From the NCBI GenBank assembly GCA_027403435.1, contig DAHZDR010000252.1, positions 1-5,105 of the forward strand: a DNA stretch of 5,105 bases. Direction: 5' to 3'. Below are positions 1 to 5,105 of this stretch, piece by piece. Every line of letters begins with the position of its first letter. Position 1 is the stretch's first letter. The stretch comes from Deltaproteobacteria bacterium (lineage in GTDB: Bacteria; Desulfobacterota; Binatia; Binatales; Binataceae). Below the pieces are notes generated by a model, which had not been told where the DNA came from, searched no databases, and saw nothing but the letters and a program-made list of their open reading frames with translations. The position numbers and the translations under genes were made by a program.

Positions 1-258
1 CTCGCCTTTTCGGCCGGCAGCATGACGGTTTCGTCGGCCAGTCCCGAAGTCGGCGAGGCCAGCGAAACGCTCGACGTCGAATTCGGCGGCGCGGATTTTT
101 CGATCGGCTTCAACGCCGCGTATATGCAGCAGGCGCTTAACGTGATTCCGGCCGAAGCCGAGACCATGCTGGGCTTGAGCGACGAAGTCAGTCCTGGAGT
201 AATCACCACGGCGGCGGATTCACAGTTTACCTACGTTGTGATGCCGATGCGGCTGTAG
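1..258 (+). CDS. dnaN: DNA polymerase III subunit beta (sliding clamp), C-terminal fragment
   Basis: This is the 3' end of the gene for the beta clamp, the ring that encircles DNA and tethers the replicative polymerase and other proteins. The reading frame is open from the first base, giving 85 residues and a TAG stop; the 5' part lies outside the window. Visible family features are the segment EASETLDVEFGG, matching the 'EEILDV-Y-G' strand of domain III; IGFNAAYMQQALNVI, matching the 'IGFNVSYVLDVLNAL' segment; and the C-terminus YVVMPMRL, which is nearly invariant in bacterial clamps and lines the hydrophobic pocket for clamp-binding peptides. The internal ATG at base 22 is not the real start. 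The gene converges on the ATPase gene across 42 bp, with no U-tract terminator visible between them. The usual downstream partners recF and gyrB are absent. Confidence 0.96.
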   Translation, partial: LAFSAGSMTVSSASPEVGEASETLDVEFGGADFSIGFNAAYMQQALNVIPAEAETMLGLSDEVSPGVITTAADSQFTYVVMPMRL

Positions 259-300
259 TGGCCGCGGGAGGGTGGGCATGAAGGCGGGAGCGGCGCCGCG

Positions 301-999
301 CTAGGCGCTGGTCAGGAGCTGGGCCAGCGCCGGGGTGGCGGGGGCGGCGATAATCGCGTTCCAGTCGCCTTGTTGAACGACGCGGCCGCGCTCGATCGCC
401 GCGACTTGGGGACAGAGGCGGGCGAGAATTTCCGCGCGATGGTCCACCGCCAGAAGCATAAAGCCGAGTCGGCGCTGCCATTCGTCGAGCGCGGCGATCA
501 AATCGCGAATCAGCGGCCGGTCGAGCGCGACGAATGGTTCGTCGAGCAACACCAGCGGCGGCCGTCGCGCGAGCATCCGGGCCAGGGCGACCCGGCGCGC
601 CTCGCCGCCGGAAATATTGGCCGCGCGATTTGGCCAAATCGCTTCGAGGCCGAGCCGCTCGCGCAATTCTCCAACCCAGCGCGTGGCTTCGGCGGCGGCG
701 CCGTTGGCGAGTCCAAAGACGACGTTTTCGGCGACGCTCAGATGGGGAAACAGGAGATCTTTTTGCGTGAGGTAGGCGAGCGGCCGGCGATGCAGCGGCA
801 GCGGCGGAGGAAACATTGTGTCCGCGCCCATGCGGATTTCGCCGGAGTCGGGATTCTCAATTCCCGCGATACATCCGAGCACCGTGCTTTTGCCCGCGCC
901 CGAGGCGCCGAACAGCGCGAGCCGTTCGCCGGCGCCGAGCCTGATATGCGCCTCGACGGTGAAGCCGGCGCGCGCCTTGATAATGCGCGCGTCAAGCAT
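301..999 (-). CDS. modC: ModC-like ABC transporter ATP-binding protein, short form
   Basis: This is the nucleotide-binding subunit of the importer encoded with the two genes upstream; it would hydrolyse ATP at the cytoplasmic face to drive oxyanion uptake. The 232-residue protein has a full ATPase motif set: Walker A GASGAGKST at residues 31-39, Q-loop Gln79 in LTQKDLLFPHLSVAENV, signature ISGGEARRVALAR at about 129-141 (SGGE replacing the commoner SGGQ), Walker B LVLLDEP at 149-155, ALD in the D-loop at 158-160, and switch His187 in AVDH. Typical ModC proteins are near 350 residues and carry a C-terminal MOP/TOBE molybdate-binding domain. This protein ends about 45 residues after the switch His, so that domain is missing. 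Its ATG overlaps the permease stop by 8 nt, suggesting translational coupling; I see no strong ribosome binding site. Substrate assignment rests on the neighbours and on similarity to ModC/WtpC ATPases, so tungstate or another oxyanion is possible. Confidence 0.88.
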   Translation of the reverse strand: MLDARIIKARAGFTVEAHIRLGAGERLALFGASGAGKSTVLGCIAGIENPDSGEIRMGADTMFPPPLPLHRRPLAYLTQKDLLFPHLSVAENVVFGLANGAAAEATRWVGELRERLGLEAIWPNRAANISGGEARRVALARMLARRPPLVLLDEPFVALDRPLIRDLIAALDEWQRRLGFMLLAVDHRAEILARLCPQVAAIERGRVVQQGDWNAIIAAPATPALAQLLTSA

Positions 1000-1756
1000 C
1001 GCGGGCTTGCGCCAGCAGATGAATCAGCCACGGCAGCGGCAGCGCCGTGAGCAGGAAAATGATCAGCAGCGGCATCACCGCGGGCATCCCGGCGGTTTGC
1101 AGATTGATCCAGATTTGCACGGGCATTCCGGCGGGATAGTAGGCGGTGACGATGACCGCGCCGAATTCGCCGAGCGCGCGCACCCAGGCGATACTGACGG
1201 CGGCGGCGAGGCCCAGCCGCGCGAGCGGAAAGGTGACGCGGCGAAACACCGCGGCGGGCGCCAGGCCGAGCAGCGCGGCGGTCTGTTCAAGCTCGCGCGG
1301 GACGGCGGCGATCGCGGCGCGCGCGGCGACGATATAGTAGCCGGCGCTGGCGTACACCTGGGTGGCGACGAAGGCGGCGGCGCTGTTGCTGGCCGGCACG
1401 CCGAGCCGGATCAGCAGGCGGCCGATTACGGTCGCGGGTCCGTAGGCCAGCGAGAGCAGCAAGCCCAGCGCCAGCGGCGGCGTCAGCACGGAAATCAGCA
1501 CGGCGGCTTCCCACACGACGCGATCGCGGCCGGCGCGGCGGGCGAGATACCATGCGACCGGCGTGCCGGCCACGATGACGATCGCGATCGCCAGCGCGGT
1601 CAGCGCGAGCGACACGCGCACGGCGCTGGCGGTCGAACCCGGGATGCCGCCGTCCCAGCGCCAGCGGCCGACCGGCGCGCCCAGTCCCGCCAACGGGTAG
1701 AGCAGCGCGATCGTGAAGGCCGCCATCGCCAGCCGGTTCATCCAGTTCGATCGCAT
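992..1756 (-). CDS. modB: ModB-like ABC transporter permease (molybdate/tungstate type)
   Basis: This is the inner-membrane channel subunit, expected to act as a homodimer that receives the anion from the binding protein. The 254-residue protein is strongly hydrophobic, with probable membrane segments near residues 9-29, 46-70, 85-105, 123-150, 182-204 and 227-249. The cytoplasmic EAA loop that couples to the ATPase is clear at about 157-178 (EQTAALLGL, then a FPLA end), and RALGEFGA at 193-200 is typical of ModB, CysT and WtpB permeases. The length fits the family, usually 220-280 residues. It starts 6 nt after the binding-protein stop and its stop overlaps the ATPase start, so all three genes should be co-transcribed. 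I chose the ATG at 1756 because a GGAG lies 12 nt upstream; an in-frame ATG at 1741 would shorten it by five residues but has no visible ribosome binding site. Sulfate-type permeases look similar, so the substrate is inferred from context. Confidence 0.88.
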   Translation of the reverse strand: MRSNWMNRLAMAAFTIALLYPLAGLGAPVGRWRWDGGIPGSTASAVRVSLALTALAIAIVIVAGTPVAWYLARRAGRDRVVWEAAVLISVLTPPLALGLLLSLAYGPATVIGRLLIRLGVPASNSAAAFVATQVYASAGYYIVAARAAIAAVPRELEQTAALLGLAPAAVFRRVTFPLARLGLAAAVSIAWVRALGEFGAVIVTAYYPAGMPVQIWINLQTAGMPAVMPLLIIFLLTALPLPWLIHLLAQARDA

Positions 1757-1762
1757 CGCGTT

Positions 1763-2707
1763 TCAGCGCTCCAGCGGTTTCGCGCCGCCCGGGCCATCGT
1801 AATGATAGCGCGCGAAAATAGCGCGCGCCCGCGCGCCGCCGAGCCATTGGACAAAGCGCGCGGCGAGCGCGGGATGGGGCGCGGCGGCGAGCGCGGCGGC
1901 ATAAAAGACCAGCGGTTGCGGATGGAACGTTCGGCCGTCAAGCGTCACCGTGGCGCGCCGATAACGATCGGCGAGCGCGGCGTCGCCGAGGTTGATCGCG
2001 GCCGGCAAGGCGACATACGGCAGGTCAAACGCCGTCGCCTGAATCTTGTACGCCGAGCTGGCGTCGAGCTGGCCCGCCTGCAGCCGCGCCATCACGTCGG
2101 GCTCGTCGAAAATCTGTCGCGGATTCTCCGCCGGGCCGAGGATCCGCGCCGCAAGGCCGGGCTGACGATAATAATCGGCGGCCAATTCCAGCGTGAAAAT
2201 AATATTGAGGCCCTGGGGATCGGTGCGCGGATCGGTGCGGCCGAAGCGCAAACCGGCGGTCGTCAGGATTCGCCACCACGGTTCGGCGTCCGGTTGACCG
2301 GCGCGCGCGAACGCGGCGGCATAGCGGCTCCGCGGACTGTAGGCGATAACCATTTCGGTGCGCGCGAACGGGATTGCGCGCGTGGTTTTGCCCGCCGCAA
2401 TCACGATCCGCATCGGCGCGGGAGTGACGGCGATGAAGACGTCGGGCTGGAGGCCGCCGGCCGCGATCAGGTTGGCCAGGCCGAGCGCGCCTTGCGCGCG
2501 GCCGCGCAATTCGGTCCCTAGTTCGCGCGCGATCGCCGGCCGCACCGCGCGCTCCATCACGGCGCCCATCGCGCCGGCATAGGCGACGTCGAGCGGCGGC
2601 GTCGGGGATGCGGCGGCGGTTGCGCCGGCGCCGGCGAGGACTATACAGAACGTGAACCAGACGGCCGTGACGGGCCGGCGTGAAGCGAGCGTCGCGAAGA
2701 TTTTCAT
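1763..2707 (-). CDS. WtpA/ModA-like extracellular solute-binding protein
   Basis: This is the probable ligand-capturing component of the importer, first in its operon. The 314-residue precursor has a Sec-type signal peptide: basic residues Lys2, Arg10 and Arg11, a hydrophobic stretch from about 13 to 29, and a likely cut near AAAS at residues 31-34. The mature part resembles the tungstate/molybdate-binding WtpA branch more than classical ModA. It shows YAGAMGAVME (43-52), QPDVFIAVTP (87-96), TEMVIAYSPRSRYA (117-130), RFGRTDPRTDPQG (154-166), QLDASSAYKIQA (213-224) and LPAAINLGDAALADRY (234-249). The TDP-x-x-DP motif and the AINLGDAALA stretch match WtpA-type proteins in order and spacing. Two positions where such proteins usually carry a Ser that hydrogen-bonds the oxyanion (AGS and GS) appear as Ala46 and Ala74. 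The Glu of archaeal WtpA before the Tyr-Lys pair appears as Ala219. The fold assignment is firm; the ligand is inferred. No lipobox cysteine is evident at the expected cleavage site. Confidence 0.85.
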   Translation of the reverse strand: MKIFATLASRRPVTAVWFTFCIVLAGAGATAAASPTPPLDVAYAGAMGAVMERAVRPAIARELGTELRGRAQGALGLANLIAAGGLQPDVFIAVTPAPMRIVIAAGKTTRAIPFARTEMVIAYSPRSRYAAAFARAGQPDAEPWWRILTTAGLRFGRTDPRTDPQGLNIIFTLELAADYYRQPGLAARILGPAENPRQIFDEPDVMARLQAGQLDASSAYKIQATAFDLPYVALPAAINLGDAALADRYRRATVTLDGRTFHPQPLVFYAAALAAAPHPALAARFVQWLGGARARAIFARYHYDGPGGAKPLER

Positions 2708-2716
2708 CGATGGGGC

Positions 2717-2739
2717 TTTATGCCATTATACAGGATAAA
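2717..2739. promoter_or_regulatory. Inverted repeat in the divergent control region, candidate operator
   Basis: The arms TTTAT (2717-2721) and ATAAA (2735-2739) are perfect inverted repeats separated by 13 nt, with one further paired position inside (C2723 with G2733). The repeat spans the minus-strand TATAAT and touches the first base of the regulator ATG. A nested TTAT/ATAA pair (2726-2729 and 2735-2738) is also present. The position suits a dimeric regulator binding between the two genes, which could control both directions at once. The arms are short and AT-rich, so chance is a real alternative; no second copy was found to support it. Confidence 0.3.
2725..2730 (-). promoter_or_regulatory. 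Candidate -10 box for the transporter operon
   Basis: Read on the minus strand this is a perfect TATAAT, standing out in very GC-rich surroundings, 17 nt before the binding-protein ATG. Transcription would begin near 2718, leaving a leader of only about 10 nt with no evident Shine-Dalgarno sequence. At 16-18 nt spacing I see no good -35 hexamer (CACCTT or similar), which would fit a promoter that needs an activator. It lies inside the 31-bp gap shared with the divergent regulator gene. Confidence 0.45.
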
Positions 2740-3881
2740 TGACAAGTAAGGTGGCGAAAACCGGCGAATCCACGCGGCGCGCCCGCGAAGCGCGCGGGAT
2801 GACGCAGCTCGAACTGGCGCGGCGGACCGGGATTTCGCGGCAGGCGCTTGGCGCGATCGAGGCGGGCGTCTATCAGCCGGGCGTGACGGCGGCGATCGCG
2901 ATCGCGCGCGAGCTGGGCGAAACCGTGGAGCAGCTGTTCGGCGGCGCGGCGGACGAGCCGAGCCGGCGCGTTCCGGCCAGGCTGATGGGCGCGGATTCGG
3001 GCGCGCGGCGGGTGGCGCTGGCGCGGGTCGGCGGGCGCGTCGTGGCGATTGCGCAACCGGCGGTGCGGATGGCGCTGGCGCCGGCGGCGGGACTGGTGGC
3101 GGCCGGGCGCAAACGGCTGAGCGAGGTCGAAACCACGCGCACGGACGAGGAGATCGACGCGACGCTGCTGGTCGCCGGCTGCGATCCGTCGGCGGCGATT
3201 CTGGGCGATTGGCTGGCGCGTCATCGCGCGCCGTTCAGCGCGATTGCGGTTCCCTGTTCGAGCCAGCGCGCGCTTGAGGCGCTGGTCGAAGGCCGCGCGC
3301 AGGTGGCGGGATTGCATCTGCGCGATCCGCGCGGCGGCGAATACAATCTGGCGGCGATGCGCCGCGTGCTGGGCGCGCGGCGCGCCACGGTGGTGACCTT
3401 CGCGCGATGGGAATTGGGCCTGGCGATCGCCCCGGCGCGAGGCCGCGAGATCGGCGGCGTTGCGGATTTGGCGCGGCCGGGCGTGCGCCTGGTCAATCGC
3501 GAACGCGGCTCGGGCGCGCGCGACGCGCTCGACGAGGCGCTGGCGCGGGCCGGGCTTTCGAGCGCGTCGATCGCGGGCTACGATTTTGAAGTGAGCGGAC
3601 ATCTTGAGGTCGCGGCGGCGATCGCGGCCGGCCAGGCCGACGCGGGAGTCGCCATCCGGCTGGCGGCCGAAGCTTTTATGCTGGGCTTCGCGCCGTTGCG
3701 CGAGGAGCGTTACGACCTGGTGATTCCGGCAGCGGAAACCGCAACGGCTCCCGTGCGCGCGTTGCTGGAGGCGCTTAACTCGCGCCGTTTCGCCCGCGAA
3801 ATCAGCCAGCTTTGCCATTACGACACGAGCGAGATGGGCCGGGTGATTACGCCGGCCGCGCGCGCCGCCGCGCCCGAATAA
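2739..3881 (+). CDS. XRE-type HTH regulator with C-terminal PBP-like ligand domain
   Basis: This is a one-component transcription factor, probably controlling the divergent transporter operon. Of 380 residues, about 11-67 form an XRE/Cro-type helix-turn-helix: MTQLELARRTGISRQALGAI (21-40), then the usual EAGVYQPGVTAAIAIARELG and a hydrophobic VEQLF end. Residues from about 145 to 365 match the PBP-like domain (Pfam PBP_like, PF12727) that is also seen fused to MoeA and to molybdate-related regulators. Its marks are VAGLHLRDPRGGEYN (189-203), VNRERGSGAR (252-261), HLEVAAAIAAGQADAGVAIRLAA (288-310), EERYDLVIP (322-330) and YDTSEMG (361-367). The stretch between the two domains is less recognisable. 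The ATG at 2739 has an AGGA (2732-2735) only 3 nt upstream, which is close; an in-frame GTG at 2751 would also keep the HTH. Only 31 bp separate it from the binding-protein start. The ligand (molybdate, tungstate or a cofactor precursor) is inferred from context and not shown by the sequence. Confidence 0.88.
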   Translation: MTSKVAKTGESTRRAREARGMTQLELARRTGISRQALGAIEAGVYQPGVTAAIAIARELGETVEQLFGGAADEPSRRVPARLMGADSGARRVALARVGGRVVAIAQPAVRMALAPAAGLVAAGRKRLSEVETTRTDEEIDATLLVAGCDPSAAILGDWLARHRAPFSAIAVPCSSQRALEALVEGRAQVAGLHLRDPRGGEYNLAAMRRVLGARRATVVTFARWELGLAIAPARGREIGGVADLARPGVRLVNRERGSGARDALDEALARAGLSSASIAGYDFEVSGHLEVAAAIAAGQADAGVAIRLAAEAFMLGFAPLREERYDLVIPAAETATAPVRALLEALNSRRFAREISQLCHYDTSEMGRVITPAARAAAPE

Positions 3882-3940
3882 AGCCCGGCATCAGCGGGAC
3901 AATCATGGCGGCGGCCAGCGCGCGCCCGCCAAATCCGGCA

Positions 3941-3956
3941 CGGCTGAAACCATCAA
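3941..3956 (+). repeat. 16-nt direct repeat upstream of pgi, copy 1
   Basis: CGGCTGAAACCATCAA matches the copy at 4014-4029 at 15 of 16 positions (A to G at position 12). The two copies are 73 bp apart start to start, about seven helical turns. A run of six T (3967-3972) follows this copy, but the only stem I can draw before it is a 4-bp CCGG pair with a 19-nt loop, too weak to call a terminator for the regulator gene. Confidence 0.5.
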
Positions 3957-4013
3957 TCCGGTCAACTTTTTTCGGCGGGAAGCGTCGAACCGGGCGGCGC
4001 GCGGCGCTAAACT

Positions 4014-4029
4014 CGGCTGAAACCGTCAA
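4014..4029 (+). repeat. 16-nt direct repeat upstream of pgi, copy 2
   Basis: CGGCTGAAACCGTCAA is the second copy, ending 37 bp before the pgi start codon. It lies just after TAAACT (4008-4013), a weak -10-like hexamer with a poor -35 (TCGAAC at 3985-3990, 17-nt spacing). If that promoter were used, the repeat would fall in the early transcribed leader. Its function is unknown. Confidence 0.5.
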
Positions 4030-4031
4030 CG

Positions 4032-4051
4032 GCGGAGCGGTTTCGCTCCGC
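4032..4051 (+). promoter_or_regulatory. Perfect 8-bp hairpin in the pgi leader
   Basis: The arms GCGGAGCG (4032-4039) and CGCTCCGC (4044-4051) are perfectly complementary around a GTTT loop. The stem ends 2 nt before the pgi ribosome binding site. No T-run follows, so it does not look like an intrinsic terminator. CTCC within the right arm (4046-4049) could instead pair with GGAG of the ribosome binding site (4057-4060), giving a mutually exclusive weaker fold. Stabilisation of the transcript or a translation effect is possible. Confidence 0.5.
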
Positions 4052-4053
4052 GT

Positions 4054-4060
4054 GAAGGAG
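4054..4060 (+). promoter_or_regulatory. Strong ribosome binding site of pgi
   Basis: GAAGGAG lies 6 nt before the ATG at 4067. This near-ideal Shine-Dalgarno sequence fixes the pgi start and is clearly stronger than any site seen before the transporter or regulator genes. Confidence 0.85.
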
Positions 4061-4066
4061 ATCCGG

Positions 4067-5105
4067 ATGGCGCCGGCGAAAGAATCCCTGGTCGAAAGCT
4101 CCGCATGGCAAGCGCTGGGCGCGCATTATCAGCGCGTTCGCGAAACCCATCTGCGCGAATTGTTCGCGGCGGACCAGACGCGTGGCGAGCGGCTGACGGC
4201 CGCGGCGGCGGGCCTCCACCTCGACTATTCGAAGCATCGCGTGACCGACGAAACGCTGAAGCTGCTGCTGGCGCTGGCCGAAGCGCGCGGCTTGCGGGAG
4301 CGAATCGACGCGATGTTTCGCGGCGACAAAATCAACGTCACCGAAAAACGCGCGGTGTTGCATACCGCGCTGCGCGCGCCTCGCGGCGCGTCGATTTTGG
4401 CCGATGGCCGCAACGTCGCGCCCGAAGTGCATGCGACGCTCGATCGGATGGCGGATTTTTCGCGGCGGGTGCGCGACGGCGAATGGCAAGGCCATACCGG
4501 CAAACGGATTCGCGCCGTGATCAATATCGGTATCGGCGGTTCGGACCTCGGCCCCGTGATGGCCTACGAGGCGCTGCGCCACTACAGCATGCGCGAGTTG
4601 ACGATGCGCTTCGTCTCCAACGTGGACGGGACCGATTTTGCCGAGGCCACGCGCGATCTCGATCCGGCAGAAACGCTGTTTATCGTTTCGTCGAAGACCT
4701 TCACCACGCTCGAAACCATGACCAACGCCCAGACCGCGCGCGACTGGAGCGTGAATGCGCTCGGCGCCGAAAAAGCCGTGGCGCGCCATTTCGTCGCGGT
4801 TTCGACCAATGCGGCCGAGGTCGCGAAGTTCGGCATCGACACCGCGAACATGTTCGGTTTCTGGGATTGGGTCGGCGGACGTTATTCGATGGACTCGGCG
4901 ATCGGGCTTTCGACCATGATCGCGATCGGGCCGGAGCATTTCGCCGCGATGCTCGAAGGCTTCCGCGCGCTCGACGAGCATTTCCGCACCGCGCCGTTCG
5001 CGCGCAATCTGCCGGTCCTGATGGGCCTGCTGGCGGTCTGGTACAACAATTTTTTCGGCGCCGAAACCGTCGCGGTGCTGCCCTACGAGCAATACCTCAA
5101 GCGCT
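4067..5105 (+). CDS. pgi: Glucose-6-phosphate isomerase, N-terminal part (cut by window end)
   Basis: This cytoplasmic enzyme interconverts glucose 6-phosphate and fructose 6-phosphate in glycolysis and gluconeogenesis. The frame is open from the ATG to the window end, 346 complete codons with no stop. Family marks are KINVTEKRAVLHTALR (88-103), the first sugar-isomerase motif NIGIGGSDLGP (153-163), VSNVDGTDF, the phosphate-binding loop SSKTFTTLET (208-217) and the signature FWDWVGGRYS (265-274) with Arg272. The last visible residues, ETVAVLPYEQYLKR, belong to the conserved stretch just before the catalytic Glu. The catalytic Glu (near 357) and His (near 388) of the family fall beyond the window, so completeness cannot be judged. 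Numbering tracks the rabbit enzyme closely, suggesting the long form of about 550 residues. The start is set by GAAGGAG 6 nt upstream. It runs in the same direction as the regulator, 185 bp downstream of it, so it probably has its own promoter. Confidence 0.97.
   Translation, partial: MAPAKESLVESSAWQALGAHYQRVRETHLRELFAADQTRGERLTAAAAGLHLDYSKHRVTDETLKLLLALAEARGLRERIDAMFRGDKINVTEKRAVLHTALRAPRGASILADGRNVAPEVHATLDRMADFSRRVRDGEWQGHTGKRIRAVINIGIGGSDLGPVMAYEALRHYSMRELTMRFVSNVDGTDFAEATRDLDPAETLFIVSSKTFTTLETMTNAQTARDWSVNALGAEKAVARHFVAVSTNAAEVAKFGIDTANMFGFWDWVGGRYSMDSAIGLSTMIAIGPEHFAAMLEGFRALDEHFRTAPFARNLPVLMGLLAVWYNNFFGAETVAVLPYEQYLKR

Noticed and set aside
293..308. Possible terminator hairpin GCGCC / GGCGC between dnaN and the ATPase gene
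   Set aside because: Only 5 bp with a 6-nt loop, no T-run in either direction, and it extends into the ATPase stop codon region.
818..2521. A 567-codon open frame on the plus strand, antisense to the importer genes
   Set aside because: Its translation is low-complexity, rich in Arg, Gly, Ala and Gln with no recognisable domain, and it crosses three well-supported genes. High GC in third codon positions removes stops from the opposite strand.
2701..2741. A ModE-type box or molybdenum-cofactor riboswitch upstream of the transporter
   Set aside because: The gap is far too short for the riboswitch, and the inverted repeat does not match the ModE consensus as I know it.
2718..3818. A 366-codon open frame on the minus strand, antisense to the regulator gene
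   Set aside because: The translation is mostly Arg, Ala, His and Gln without domain features, while the plus strand encodes a clear HTH and PBP-like domain.
3935..3972. Possible intrinsic terminator after the regulator, ending in TTTTTT
   Set aside because: The only stem before the T-run is a 4-bp CCGG pair with a 19-nt loop, set 5 nt away from the Ts. It is too weak to support.
4007..5092. A 361-codon open frame on the minus strand, antisense to pgi
   Set aside because: The plus strand encodes unmistakable glucose-6-phosphate isomerase motifs; the antisense product resembles the artefactual Arg/His-rich frames common opposite GC-rich genes.

Overview
The window is GC-rich bacterial DNA with tightly packed genes. 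A secreted binding protein served by an ABC transporter suggests a Gram-negative-type or other diderm bacterium. I cannot assign a phylum from the sequence alone. Codon use is strongly biased to G or C in third positions, so long spurious open frames run antisense to almost every real gene.

Layout: (1) 1-258, plus strand: the last 85 codons of dnaN, the DNA polymerase III sliding clamp, cut by the window edge. (2) 301-2707, minus strand: a compact three-gene ABC importer operon of the molybdate/tungstate type. In transcription order it holds a WtpA/ModA-like binding protein (2707-1763), a ModB-like permease (1756-992) and a short ModC-like ATPase (999-301). Gene spacing is 6 nt, then an 8-nt overlap. 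It converges on dnaN across 42 bp. (3) 2739-3881, plus strand: a divergent regulator that joins an N-terminal XRE-type helix-turn-helix to a C-terminal periplasmic-binding-protein-like domain. Only 31 bp separate its start from that of the binding protein, and this AT-rich gap holds a perfect TATAAT and an inverted repeat. (4) 3882-4066: a 185-bp non-coding leader with a 16-nt imperfect direct repeat and a perfect 8-bp hairpin just before a strong ribosome binding site. (5) 4067-5105, plus strand: the first 346 codons of pgi (glucose-6-phosphate isomerase), cut by the window end.

The central module reads as an oxyanion (molybdate or tungstate) uptake system with its own one-component sensor. 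The binding protein would capture the anion outside the inner membrane, the permease and ATPase would import it, and the divergent regulator would sense a small ligand with its own binding-protein-like domain and control the shared promoter region. dnaN and pgi are housekeeping neighbours with no evident functional link. I found no mobile element, CRISPR array, tRNA or rRNA. The most unusual points are the alanines where oxyanion-contacting serines are expected in the binding protein, the regulator architecture with its very short shared control region, and possible alternative folding of the pgi leader.
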